DNA of 64,000 bases from Bog-257 sp963805985 (GTDB taxonomy: Bacteria > Acidobacteriota > Terriglobia > Terriglobales > Acidobacteriaceae), in assembly GCA_963805985.1 (NCBI GenBank), contig CAWDWG010000013.1:310001-374000 (forward strand), read 5' to 3'. This document shows, piece after piece, positions 16,914 through 25,260 of this stretch. The translations under genes were made by a program, and so were the position numbers. Below the pieces are notes generated by a model. That model searched no databases. It was not told the origin of the DNA and saw only the letters and a program-made list of their open reading frames with translations. The stretch's first letter is position 1; every line of letters starts with the position of its first letter.

Positions 16914-17435
16914 ATGATCCGCTCCTATAAAGGTATAACCCCGACCGTCCCGCGCACCTGCTACGTGGACGAGTCGGCGCAACTGATCGGCGACGTCGTG
17001 CTCGCCGAAAACGCCAGCGTCTGGATGAACGCCGTGCTGCGCGGCGATGTCCATTCCATCCGCGTGGGCGCCCACAGCAACATCCAGGATTGCAGCGTGC
17101 TGCACGGCATGCTGAACAAGTGGCCGGTAATCGTCGGCGACTGGGTCACCGTCGGCCACTCGGTCACGCTGCACGGTTGCGTCGTCGAGGACCGCTGCCT
17201 CATCGGTATGGGAGTCGTCATCCTCAACGGAGCGCGCATCGGCGAAGGTTCGATCATCGCCGCCGGCACGCTGATTCCGGAAGGGGCCGTCGTCGAACCG
17301 CGCTCGCTTTGGATGGGCGTCCCCGGCAAATTTCGCAAGCACCTGAACGATGACGATCAGGAGATGATCCTGCAGTACGGCCGCAACTATCAGGGATACC
17401 GTGAGACGTACTTGGAGGAAATGAAGAAGTGGTAG
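16914..17435 (+). CDS. Gamma-class carbonic anhydrase / transferase hexapeptide protein
   Basis: 173 residues from the chosen start MIRSYKGITPTVPRTCYVDE; a longer frame from 16881 adds 11 unsupported residues. It has left-handed beta-helix hexapeptide repeats (IGDVVLAENASVWMNAVLRG and onward). Probable metal ligands are His in SNIQDCSVLHG and the pair in VTVGHSVTLHGC, with RGDVHSIRVG near the active site. This is the YrdA/CaiE/gamma-CA pattern. It probably hydrates CO2 or is a structural relative; activity cannot be proved from sequence. hisS follows about 100 bp later. Confidence 0.88.
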   Translation: MIRSYKGITPTVPRTCYVDESAQLIGDVVLAENASVWMNAVLRGDVHSIRVGAHSNIQDCSVLHGMLNKWPVIVGDWVTVGHSVTLHGCVVEDRCLIGMGVVILNGARIGEGSIIAAGTLIPEGAVVEPRSLWMGVPGKFRKHLNDDDQEMILQYGRNYQGYRETYLEEMKKW

Positions 17436-17535
17436 CCGTCGGCACTTAGCATTCAGCCAATGACGTGCAAGAGCTGATTGCTGACAGCCGACAGCTGACG
17501 GCTGAAACAGACAACCGACATCTGACAACCGACAA
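17434..17535. repeat. Low-complexity, partly inverted repeat upstream of hisS
   Basis: Starts inside the stop codon of the preceding gene. AGCCGTCGGC...TTCAGCC is followed by GCTGACAGCCGACAGCTGAC, whose complement reads AGCCGTCAGC..., giving an imperfect hairpin. Then ACAACCGACA occurs twice in a row with a TCTG spacer. Its layout resembles the structure upstream of aspS (19994-20090). Confidence 0.55.
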
Positions 17536-17537
17536 CG

Positions 17538-18815
17538 ATGATCAAAGCCGTCCGCGGAACTCGTGATCTTCTCCCGCCCGACACCGACCTATGGAATCGG
17601 GTCGAGGCCAAGGTGCGCGACATCTTCGCGCGTTACCACTACCACGAAATCCGCACTCCCATCTTCGAAGACACGGCGCTGTTCTCGCGCAGCGTCGGCG
17701 AAGAGACCGACATCGTCTCCAAAGAAATGTTTACTTGGGAGGACAAGGCGCGCGCGCAAAGCGAGAAGGCGCAGTCGCTGACCCTCCGCCCCGAGAACAC
17801 CGCCGGCGTCGTTCGCGCCTACATCGAGCATGGGCTCGACAAGAAGGGCACGCTTCAGAAGCTCTACTACATCGGTCCACAATTTCGTCGCGAGCGCCCG
17901 CAGAAGGGCCGCTACCGCCAGTTCTATCAAATCGGCGCCGAGATCATCGGTCCTCCAACCGCCGGAAGCGAGTCGCCCGCGCGCGATGCCGAAGTGCTCG
18001 AGATGCTGGCCACGCTGCTCGACGAGGTCGGCCTGCGCGATTGCAGTCTGCAGCTCAATTCAGTTGGCTGCGCCGAAGACCGCGCCCGCTACAACCAGGC
18101 TCTGCGTGACGCGCTCAAGCCTGTCGTCGATCAGATGTGCACCGACTGCCAGCGCCGCGCTGAGACGAATCCGTTGCGCGTGCTCGACTGCAAGCATCCC
18201 GAAGACCAGCCCATCATCGAGAAGCTGCCCAAGATCAGCGAGTATCTCGACGAGCCGTGCCGCCAGCACTTCGCCGAAGTCCGCGCTATGCTCGACACCG
18301 TCGGCGTTCCTTATTCCATCAACGAGCGCATGGTCCGCGGCCTCGACTATTACACGCGCACGACCTTCGAGTTCACCCACGGCGGCCTCGGCGCGCAGAG
18401 CGCCGTGCTCGGCGGCGGACGATATGACGGTTTGTCCGAATCGCTCGAAGGCCCGAAGGCCCCCGGCATCGGCTTCGCCATCGGCGAAGACCGTCTCATC
18501 CTCGCTCTGCAATCACAAGGCGAGCAGCCGGCAGAAAAAATCCAGGCCTTCATCGCGCCATTAGGACCGGGCATGAACAAGCATGCTTTGAAACTCGCCC
18601 GCGAACTCCGCCGCGCGGGCATCGCTGCGGATCTCGGCGACGAAAATTTCCGCCTGAAGAAATCCTTCGAACTGGCCGAAAAAGCGGGCGCGCTGCACAT
18701 CGTAATCGTCGGCGAAAACGAAGTCGCCGCAGATACGTTCGCGGTGAAAAACCTCGCCACCGGCGAGCAAGTCACGATCGCAAGAGCAGATCTATCTGCG
18801 TATCTACGAAAGTAA
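17538..18815 (+). CDS. hisS: Histidyl-tRNA synthetase
   Basis: 425 residues, normal for HisRS. It starts MIKAVRGTRDLLPPDTDLWN, the conserved N-terminus. Class II motif 1 lies around the helix after YHEIRTPIFEDTALFSRSVG; motif 2 is FRRERPQKGRYRQFYQIGAE; the HisA signature is MVRGLDYYTRTTFEF; motif 3 is in GGGRYDGLSE...APGIGFAIGEDRL. The C-terminal anticodon-binding domain (about 330-425) is complete. It charges tRNA-His in the cytosol. aspS is 1.3 kb downstream in the same orientation, but transposon material lies between, so they are not a tight operon. Confidence 0.97.
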   Translation: MIKAVRGTRDLLPPDTDLWNRVEAKVRDIFARYHYHEIRTPIFEDTALFSRSVGEETDIVSKEMFTWEDKARAQSEKAQSLTLRPENTAGVVRAYIEHGLDKKGTLQKLYYIGPQFRRERPQKGRYRQFYQIGAEIIGPPTAGSESPARDAEVLEMLATLLDEVGLRDCSLQLNSVGCAEDRARYNQALRDALKPVVDQMCTDCQRRAETNPLRVLDCKHPEDQPIIEKLPKISEYLDEPCRQHFAEVRAMLDTVGVPYSINERMVRGLDYYTRTTFEFTHGGLGAQSAVLGGGRYDGLSESLEGPKAPGIGFAIGEDRLILALQSQGEQPAEKIQAFIAPLGPGMNKHALKLARELRRAGIAADLGDENFRLKKSFELAEKAGALHIVIVGENEVAADTFAVKNLATGEQVTIARADLSAYLRK

Positions 18816-18830
18816 AAGCACGCAAACTCG

Positions 18831-19264
18831 TCGGGTATTTCGAAAATCAGAGCCCGAAGGGCGTGCATGATAGCCCAGCATGGAGCGCAGCGGAATGCTG
18901 GGTAACAGCCGCCCCATGAATCCCAGTGCCTCGGGCACGTCACCCAAACAGGTATCGCGGGGCGTCCACAATTTCGCGCAGCGGCAACATGTGTTTCCCC
19001 GCCACCACGCCTCCGCAATTTTCGAAACCCAGAGCCCGAAGGGCGTGCATGATAGCCCAGCATGAAGCGCAGCGGAATGCTGGGTAACAGCCGCCCCATG
19101 AATTTCAGTGCCTCGGGCACGTCACCCAAACAGATATCGCGAGTCGTATTCGACACCTGATTTGCGGAAGATCAAAGCCCGGAGGGCGTGCATGATAGCC
19201 CAGCATGAAGCGCAGCGGAATGCTGGGTAACAGCCGCCCCATGGATTTCAGTGCCCCGGGCACG
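18831..19264. repeat. Tandem family C repeats carrying 3'-end relics of RAYT 2
   Basis: Three units in a row (starts about 18848, 19030 and 19171) share GGGCGTGCATGATAGCCCAG, GCGCAGCGGAATGCTGGGTA and GGGCACGTCA. After the palindrome, units 1 and 2 continue into minus-strand sequence matching the end of the RAYT 2 gene. Unit 2 (19122-19166) reads RKSGVEYDSRYLFG-stop and unit 1 (stop at 18940-18942) reads PRYLFG-stop. Unit 3 joins the intact gene. They are therefore 5'-truncated copies of transposase end plus palindrome, not simple repeats. Confidence 0.75.
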
Positions 19265-19702
19265 TCATCCAAACAGATATCGCGCGTCGTACGCGACACC
19301 TGACTTGCGAACCAGGGTCACGAACTCCTCCTCATAGGTCCATTTCTGGTGGTGCTCAGGCTGGGTTGCGATGTAATTCAAAACCGTTTGCCGCTGCGAC
19401 TCGGCGACACTGAATGCCCCGTAGCCTTCCTGCCACGCAAATGCTCCGACATCCTCCCTCATCCATCGCGAGGAATGTGCTTTGAGATTTTGAATAGCGT
19501 TTGACAAGGTTTGCGTTGGGGACAGCGCGATCAATAAATGCGTGTGGTTCTTGGTTCCGCCGGCGGCGAGCAGCGCGATCTCCTTCGACTTTGCGATGAC
19601 TCCCAGATGCTTCCAAAGAACGTCAGGCTCGTGAATCAAGTTTAGGCGGCCTTTGGTGCTGAAAACACAATGGACCAGGTTGCGGGATAAGGTGTGCGGC
19701 AT
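19265..19702 (-). mobile_element. IS200/RAYT-type transposase (RAYT 2, Y1 family)
   Basis: 145 residues, complete. It begins MPHTLSRNLVHCVFSTKGRL, the usual start of this clade. The metal-binding pair appears as AAGGTKNHTHLLIAL (HTH in place of the more common HVH), and the catalytic Tyr helix as RQTVLNYIATQPEHHQKWTY. It ends YDARYLFG. It differs clearly from RAYT 1 in start, HUH loop and Tyr motif. Family C palindromes lie directly at its 3' side (19171-19268) and 60 bp beyond its 5' side (19760-19866), so family C is its likely substrate. Confidence 0.88.
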
Positions 19703-19993
19703 AGCATAACGCTAAGGCTGCAAGGGACGGTACTTCGGTGACGGGTGTACGCGGCATTCGTGCCGGCGGCAGCGTCCCCGAGGGACTCGGATACCTGAGG
19801 GCACGCCCACCCAGCGTTCCGCTGCGTTCCACGCTGGGCTGTCATGACACGCCCTGCGGGCTCTTCTCTGAGAGTCAACTTGGGTTCACCTGGCGCAAGG
19901 CGTTTCCCGCATCCACGAATCCATAACCATAGACCCATCGACATGTGATCGCGCGCCGCGCCAATTCACCGAATACCTGCGAAAATAGAAATC
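19703..19993. repeat. Family C repeat upstream of RAYT 2
   Basis: At 19760-19866 a family C element has GTCCCCGAGGGAC, CCCAGCGT...ACGCTGGGCT and TCATGACACGCCCTGCGGGC, in the orientation opposite to the units at 18.8-19.3 kb. No gene is seen between it and the aspS hairpin. Confidence 0.6.
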
Positions 19994-20090
19994 AGCAATT
20001 AGCATTTGGCTTTTGGCATTTAGTACGTCGCATCCTACGGCGATGCGCTTTGGCTAAATGCCAAGTGCTAAGTGCTAAATGCTAACGGCT
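19994..20090. promoter_or_regulatory. Long imperfect hairpin 16 bp upstream of aspS
   Basis: The left arm (19994-20033) runs AGCAATTAGCATTTGGC, TTTTGGCATTTAGTAC, GTCGCATC. The right arm (20042-20090), read as complement, is AGCCGTTAGCATTTAGC, then CACTTAGCACTTGGCATTTA, then GCCAAAGCGCATC. They align over about 40 positions with a single 8-base insertion and a few mismatches around a CTACGGC loop. The RNA would fold into a very long stem just before the aspS start. It may be a mobile palindrome or a regulatory structure; sequence alone does not decide. Confidence 0.6.
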
Positions 20091-20106
20091 AATTAGAACG
20101 GACATC

Positions 20107-21912
20107 ATGCTCGACTTCTTAGGTGATCTCAAACGAACTCATATGTGTGGTGAGCTGCGCGCCTCTGACGCCGGCTCGAACGTTGTTCTCATGGGCTGGG
20201 TCAACAAGCGGCGCGATCTCGGCAACCTCATCTTCCTCGACCTGCGCGATCGCAGTGGAATCACGCAGGTGGTCGTCACCGCCGACTCCGGCGCTGCGCA
20301 CGACAAAGCCACCGATGTGCGCTCGGAGTTTGTGCTCGCTGTCATCGGCCACGTCAAGCTGCGCGATCAGGGCACGGTCAACAAGAACATCGCCACCGGC
20401 GAGATCGAAGTTGTCGCCGACGAAGTCCGCCTGCTGAACGACTGCAAGCCGCTTCCCTTCACGCCCGCCGACACCGTGCTGGCCAACGAAGAAGTCCGCC
20501 TGAAGCACCGGTATGTCGATCTCCGTCGTCCCGAGATGCAGCGCAATATTCAGCTGCGCCACAAAGTGTCAATTGCGATCCGCGAGTTCCTCAATGCGCA
20601 AGGCTTCTACGAAATCGAGACACCGTTCATGACCCGCTCCACCCCCGAAGGCGCGCGCGATTATCTCGTTCCCAGCCGCGTCTATCCGGGCGAGTTCTAC
20701 GCGCTGCCGCAATCGCCGCAAATCTTCAAGCAGATCCTGATGATCTCCGGCTTCGACAAATACTTTCAGATCGTGCGCTGCTTCCGTGACGAAGACCTGC
20801 GCGCCGATCGCCAGCCCGAGTTCACGCAGATCGATCTCGAGATCAGCTTCGCCCGGCCGGAGATGGTCTTCCACGTCGTCGAAGGATTTCTGAAGGCGGC
20901 GTTCTCGACCATCGGCGCCGATCTGCACACACCGTTTCCGCAGATGAGTTACGACCAGGCGATCCGTCTCTACGGCATCGACAAACCGGACCTGCGACTG
21001 CCCTGCATGGCCGACGTACGCGAAGCGTTCGCGCAGGAAAATCTGGAAACGCTACACGTCGATCCCGACCTTCCTGTGGTTGCCATCGTCATCCCCAAGG
21101 TTGGCGACTTATCGCGCAAAGAGCGCGACGAGATCAAGACGATGTTCGGCGATCGCAAGGACGCCAAGGTCTTCGAGGACATCAAGCGGCTCGAAAAGTC
21201 GTTCCCCGATGCCACTACCAAAATCCGCGAGCTTGCCAAGCCGAATCCTGACGACCTTCTGGTCGTGGTGGCAGGAGCGAAGCGCAGCGAGCCGGCCAGT
21301 GCAGCCAAGACTCGCCAACAGGCGTATGCGATTTACGCTGCCGCCGGACAACTTCGTCTCGCCCTTGCGCAGAAGTACGCCGAGCGCCACGGCGCGTTCA
21401 AGCACGGCAACTTCCGCCTCGTGTGGGTCACCGACTTCCCCATGTTCGAGTGGGACGAGACCGAGGGCCGCTGGAATGCCGCGCATCATCCCTTCACCTC
21501 GCCGCACGAGCACGACATGGACAAGCTGGAGAGCGATCCCGGCGCGGTGCGCGCACTCGCCTACGACGTTGTGCTGAACGGAACCGAACTCGGCTCCGGC
21601 TCGATTCGTATCCACCGCCAGGATATTCAATCGCAGATATTCAAGGCTCTGGGAATGTCTCCCGAGGAACAGCAGGCGCGCTTCGGCTTCTTCCTGGAAG
21701 CACTGCAATACGGCACGCCGCCGCACGGCGGTATCGCCCTGGGACTGGATCGCATCGTGATGATCCTGGCCGGCGCCGACAGCCTGCGCGAAGTCATTCC
21801 CTTCCCCAAGACTGCGAAAGCCGTCGACTTAATGATGGACGCGCCCACGCCCGTGAGCGATCGCCAATTGAAGGAGCTGGGCATCGCTGTGGTCGGGAAG
21901 AAGGATTTGTAG
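20107..21912 (+). CDS. aspS: Aspartyl-tRNA synthetase (bacterial type)
   Basis: 601 residues, complete. The N-terminal OB domain reads MGWVNKRRDLGNLIFLDLRDRSGITQVV. The Leu in RRDLG is the residue seen in discriminating (tRNA-Asp-specific) AspRS, whereas the non-discriminating type usually has His there; this comparison is from memory. Class II core: YALPQSPQIFKQILMISG, motif 2 FRDEDLRADRQPEFTQIDLE, the bacterial GAD insertion (about 290-420) and motif 3 GIALGLDRIVMILAG. It charges tRNA-Asp. The preceding hairpin may influence its expression. Confidence 0.97.
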   Translation: MLDFLGDLKRTHMCGELRASDAGSNVVLMGWVNKRRDLGNLIFLDLRDRSGITQVVVTADSGAAHDKATDVRSEFVLAVIGHVKLRDQGTVNKNIATGEIEVVADEVRLLNDCKPLPFTPADTVLANEEVRLKHRYVDLRRPEMQRNIQLRHKVSIAIREFLNAQGFYEIETPFMTRSTPEGARDYLVPSRVYPGEFYALPQSPQIFKQILMISGFDKYFQIVRCFRDEDLRADRQPEFTQIDLEISFARPEMVFHVVEGFLKAAFSTIGADLHTPFPQMSYDQAIRLYGIDKPDLRLPCMADVREAFAQENLETLHVDPDLPVVAIVIPKVGDLSRKERDEIKTMFGDRKDAKVFEDIKRLEKSFPDATTKIRELAKPNPDDLLVVVAGAKRSEPASAAKTRQQAYAIYAAAGQLRLALAQKYAERHGAFKHGNFRLVWVTDFPMFEWDETEGRWNAAHHPFTSPHEHDMDKLESDPGAVRALAYDVVLNGTELGSGSIRIHRQDIQSQIFKALGMSPEEQQARFGFFLEALQYGTPPHGGIALGLDRIVMILAGADSLREVIPFPKTAKAVDLMMDAPTPVSDRQLKELGIAVVGKKDL

Positions 21913-21978
21913 CGCGCCGGACTTAGCCTACTTCGGATCCGGCAAGGTGCAGTGCCATAGTTATGGCATACTACGCAC

Positions 21979-22218
21979 ATGAAGCCGGATTCCGTTCGTA
22001 CTACGGTGGACATTCCGACCCCGCTTTATCGCAAGCTGAAGCAGCGTGCCGCCGCCGAGGGCACTTCCATACGCCGACTGGTCATCTCTGGCGTGGAGAA
22101 TGCGCTTCGTGAACAGAAGGCCCCTGGACGAAGGGCACAACTTCCCGTGATCCTGTCCAAAGGCCCCAAGGTGAACCTCACCAACGAGCAAATCTATGGC
22201 GGAATCGAATTTCCTTGA
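21979..22218 (+). CDS. Ribbon-helix-helix antitoxin-like protein
   Basis: 79 residues. The N-terminus MKPDSVRTTVDIPTPLYRKL followed by KQRAAAEGTSIRRLVISGVENAL is the antitoxin pattern in which a beta strand is followed by two helices that dimerise on DNA. The C-terminal tail (VILSKGPKVNLTNEQIYGGI) would wrap a toxin. The partner should be a PIN nuclease starting at 22196, overlapping this gene's end; that reading frame is present but broken (next entry). Confidence 0.75.
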   Translation: MKPDSVRTTVDIPTPLYRKLKQRAAAEGTSIRRLVISGVENALREQKAPGRRAQLPVILSKGPKVNLTNEQIYGGIEFP

Positions 22219-22300
22219 TGCCAATGTCTGGATGGCCTGCCGGACCTGGCCGAGGAGCACCACCATTGGATAATCCCGCTGTACGCACCGAAATCCTGGG
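22196..22300 (+). pseudogene. Wrecked PIN-domain toxin start
   Basis: The ATG at 22196 overlaps the antitoxin gene end, the usual spacing for vapBC-like pairs. The peptide MAESNFLDANVWMA matches the PIN start with its first catalytic Asp (FLDANVW). The frame then runs to an early stop (TGA-less, TAA at 22271). LAEEHHHW, the expected next PIN segment, is encoded right after but in another frame. The remaining about 100 residues of a PIN domain are absent. The antitoxin is therefore without a functional partner here. Confidence 0.6.
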
Positions 22301-22724
22301 CTTGCAATTGGCGTTGGATGGCTCCCAGCTTGTGCTGTCCTCCGACAACGGCGAGTTAACAACGCCGGTTTCGCTGAGCGCCGACGACGCCGAGCGTTTA
22401 CGCCTGGAGATGGCCAAGGCGCAACTCTGGGAGTGGAATCAATTGGAAGCAACCAAGCAACGCGCCGAGTTGCGCTACCGCCGCTATCTCGGCTCCTGGC
22501 TGGTCATGTGTCTGGCAGCCTTCAGCGCTTACCTTGGATATCCCAGCTATTACCTTTGTCTCTTCTTCGCGGGGCTTGCAATTTTTCTCTGGTGGAGAGC
22601 CGGATATGAGGAGCAGCAAGCCGATCGCGCCGCACAGTCGAAGAGAAACGAATTCCAGCCGAACTGGGATTATCTGCGCGCCCGGCTGGAAGAGATGTCC
22701 GAACCCGAATTACCGTCTCGCTAA
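22266..22724 (+). CDS. Small two-helix membrane protein, unknown function
   Basis: The frame is open from 22215, but the first 17 residues (MPMSGWPAGPGRGAPP) are PIN-toxin remnant read out of frame. The likely start is TTG at 22266 (LDNPAVRTEILGLQLALDGS), or translation from 22215 gives a chimeric N-terminus. A soluble domain (about 1-75) has a strand-rich start and a long helix (DDAERLRLEMAKAQLWEWNQ). Two transmembrane helices follow (WLVMCLAAFSAYLG and YLCLFFAGLAIFLWW) and then a charged tail. It overlaps the end of the convergent VWFA gene by 4 bp. No family is recognised. Confidence 0.5.
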   Translation: MDNPAVRTEILGLQLALDGSQLVLSSDNGELTTPVSLSADDAERLRLEMAKAQLWEWNQLEATKQRAELRYRRYLGSWLVMCLAAFSAYLGYPSYYLCLFFAGLAIFLWWRAGYEEQQADRAAQSKRNEFQPNWDYLRARLEEMSEPELPSR

Positions 22725-23746
22725 TCCTTGGCGATAGCGTAGTAGCCTTGCCGGGCCTGCACTTTGTAATCGCCCTTGGTCTTGATCTGGATTTTGCGAT
22801 ACGTCCCGTCCAGTTTGTTATTGGTCGGCGAGTAGCCGATGTTGTACTGGCTGCGCAGCTCGTTCTGGATCTGATCGAACGCCGCCTTCAGCTTGTCCTG
22901 CTTATTGCCCACCTCGATCAGTCGTCCGCCGGTCGCCTCCGCCAGCTTGTGCATCTCGGAGTCGCCACTATAACCAAAACCTCCATAGAATCCGCGATCG
23001 GCGATCAGAATCACATAGCAAATCGTGTCGGCCTTCTGTGCCGCCTCGATCGCGTCCTGGATTCGCAAACGGCTGCCCTGGTCCTCACCATCGGTAAAGA
23101 TGATCATCGCCTTGCGGCCCACTTCGTTCTTCAGCTTCTCGTCGGCTCCAAGATAAATGGCGTCGTAGAGTAACGTCCCGCGCGGCGTAGTAGGAACCGG
23201 ACCGCCTCCTAGCCCCGGAGGCCCGCCGCCCACGCCGGCGTTAATCTGCATCTTGTTCAACGCGTGGGCCAGATCGTGAACGTTGTTGGTGAAGTCCTGG
23301 TCGAGATCGACATCCACGTCAAAGTTGATGACGAAGGCCAGATCCTTATCGCGGAGCACGGCCTTCAGGAACTGCACACAAGATTCCTGTTCGATATCCA
23401 GCACTCGAGTCTGGCTAGCGCTGGTGTCGATCATGATGCCCAGGGTCAGCGGCTGGTTCGACTCGGCCGAGAAGTACTTGACGGTCTGCGGCTTGCCATC
23501 CTCGAAGACCTCGAAGTCATCCTTGGTGAGGCCGGGTATCAACATGCCGTGCTTGTCCTTGACGTTGTAGAACAAGTTGACGACGTTGACCTCGGCCTTA
23601 AAGGTCTGCAAATCGTCCTGATCGGACGGCGGTTTGTTTTGCTCTTGTTGAGCCGGCGGATTTTGCGACTGCGCTGGAAGCCACAGGCATCCAATCAGCA
23701 GAAGGGTTGCAACCTTGGCACACTGACGTAACCTGGGAAGCGGCAT
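22721..23746 (-). CDS. VWFA-related acidobacterial secreted protein (intact MIDAS)
   Basis: 341 residues from the chosen start MPLPRLRQCAKVATLLLIGC, which follows AAGAG and gives a clean signal peptide (ending WLPAQSQ). A frame upstream to 23782 adds 12 residues. It has a short Gln/Pro linker, then a strand-rich N-domain (FKAEVNVVNLFYNVKDKHGM), then a von Willebrand A domain: LTLGIMIDTSASQTRVLD carries the DxSxS metal site, and IIFTDGEDQGSRL the second metal segment. The C-terminus (LRSQYNIGYSPTN...GYYAIAKD) is the typical close of this family. It probably acts in extracytoplasmic protein binding; its role is unknown. It is divergent from the second VWFA gene. Confidence 0.88.
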   Translation of the reverse strand: MPLPRLRQCAKVATLLLIGCLWLPAQSQNPPAQQEQNKPPSDQDDLQTFKAEVNVVNLFYNVKDKHGMLIPGLTKDDFEVFEDGKPQTVKYFSAESNQPLTLGIMIDTSASQTRVLDIEQESCVQFLKAVLRDKDLAFVINFDVDVDLDQDFTNNVHDLAHALNKMQINAGVGGGPPGLGGGPVPTTPRGTLLYDAIYLGADEKLKNEVGRKAMIIFTDGEDQGSRLRIQDAIEAAQKADTICYVILIADRGFYGGFGYSGDSEMHKLAEATGGRLIEVGNKQDKLKAAFDQIQNELRSQYNIGYSPTNNKLDGTYRKIQIKTKGDYKVQARQGYYAIAKD

Positions 23747-23880
23747 AGCTACTCTTTCGTATCGCGTATCGGATGTATCCATTCTAGTGTAGGGTGGCCC
23801 AAATGGGCGATGGGCTCGGAGCCTCGACTGCGGTTATACTTGTGCTAAGTTCTGGCAAACCCTGGAGACAAGATAATTCC

Positions 23881-25254
23881 ATGTTCCCTCGCCCCTTGAG
23901 CTCCCGCATCAGAGGCGCCCTATTAACGGCGGTCCTTGTGCTTGGCGCAGTAGCTCTAATCGCACAAGATCAAAAGCTGCCTGACGCCCCCATACCCCAG
24001 AACAATGCGCCGGCGCCAAGCGTGAATGTTCCTTCGCCAGGTAAGGCGAGCGACCAGGGAGACTCTTCCTCAGGTGAGAACCCGGAACAGCCGTCAAATA
24101 CTCGCAACACCGGACAGCCATCCGGTCCTGGCAGCACCAATCCGCAGCCACCCCCTCCCGGCTCACGGGAAATTAAGACCGTGCCGCCCGGCAGCGTCTC
24201 GGCTGACGAGAGCGGCCGCGATCAATTGCTGACCCTCTCCAAGACCGTCAACTTCGTCACTGTTCCTGTGACGGTCAAAGACACCGAAGGTAAGATGGTG
24301 GAAGGGTTGCTGGCCAAGGATTTCACCATTTATGAAGACGGCAATCAACAGAAGCTCACCTTCTTCACCAGCGATCCGTTCCCTCTGTCGGCTGCCCTCA
24401 TCATCGATCAGGGACTGCCTGAGCCGGCTCTGCGCAAAATCAACGCGACGTTTTCCGCGCTAGGCGGAGCATTCGCCCCGTTCGATGAAGTTTCGGTCTT
24501 CACTTACGGAAGCAGCGTCAGCAAGCGCCAGGATTTTGGCAACTCCACTCGCATGGAGCTGGCACTACAGCGCCTGAAAGATGATACGGGCTCCAACGCC
24601 GGTTCATCGGTGGTCGGTGGTCCCTTCGGTTCGGGCCCGGTAACCAATGGCAAGCCGATGCCGGGCGCGCCGCAGGTCAACACTGCGCAGCCGGAATATC
24701 ACGTCCTCAACGATGCCATCATGACAGCGGCGCAGGAACTCGCGCACCGCTCACCGGCCAGCCGCAAGATCATCTTCATCATCAGCGATGGCCAGGAATA
24801 CGGCAGCCGCGCCAGTTACGCACAGGTGCTGAAGGTCCTGCTGACCGACAACATCATCGTGTACGCCATCGGCGTCGACACGGCTGCCATGCCCATCTAT
24901 GGCAAGGTCGCGAAAGCCCGCATCCCCGGCTTTGGCTACAGCAACATCCTGCCGCGCTACGTGAACGCCACCGGTGGCGATGTGCTGGACGAATTCTCCA
25001 AGGAATCGATCGAGAGCGCCTATCAGCGCATCACGGTGGAAGCCCGCAACCAGTACACGCTCGGCTACAACACTGTGCTTGCCCCCTCCAGCAAGTATCG
25101 CGATATCGAAGTGCGTGTGAAGCGCCCCGGCCTGGAGGTCTTCGCCAAGCACGGATACTATCCGTTACCACCTCAGCGTCTCGATCCGGGCTCAGAGCCT
25201 CCGCCGGGAACGACGGGCAGCAACGATACCACGCCGCCTCCGCCGGGGAATTGA
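23881..25254 (+). CDS. VWFA-related secreted protein with degenerate metal site
   Basis: 457 residues from the start MFPRPLSSRIRGALLTAVLV, preceded by GGAGACAAG; the frame upstream to 23794 is not supported. After the signal peptide comes a Pro/Ser/Asn-rich linker (about 30-115). The same N-domain as the neighbour follows (VNFVTVPVTVKDTEGKMVEG), then a VWA-like domain in which the DxSxS site is replaced by LSAALIIDQGLPEPALRK. IIFIISDGQEYGSR and NQYTLGYNTVLAP match the family. It ends in a Pro/Gly/Thr-rich tail. It lies 6 bp upstream of the site-2 protease gene and is probably cotranscribed with it. Confidence 0.85.
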   Translation: MFPRPLSSRIRGALLTAVLVLGAVALIAQDQKLPDAPIPQNNAPAPSVNVPSPGKASDQGDSSSGENPEQPSNTRNTGQPSGPGSTNPQPPPPGSREIKTVPPGSVSADESGRDQLLTLSKTVNFVTVPVTVKDTEGKMVEGLLAKDFTIYEDGNQQKLTFFTSDPFPLSAALIIDQGLPEPALRKINATFSALGGAFAPFDEVSVFTYGSSVSKRQDFGNSTRMELALQRLKDDTGSNAGSSVVGGPFGSGPVTNGKPMPGAPQVNTAQPEYHVLNDAIMTAAQELAHRSPASRKIIFIISDGQEYGSRASYAQVLKVLLTDNIIVYAIGVDTAAMPIYGKVAKARIPGFGYSNILPRYVNATGGDVLDEFSKESIESAYQRITVEARNQYTLGYNTVLAPSSKYRDIEVRVKRPGLEVFAKHGYYPLPPQRLDPGSEPPPGTTGSNDTTPPPPGN

Positions 25255-25260
25255 TTCCAG

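Noticed and set aside
19994..20090. T-box riboswitch upstream of aspS
   Set aside because: No T-box sequence or specifier loop is seen, and T-boxes are mainly a Firmicutes feature; the structure is a single long hairpin.
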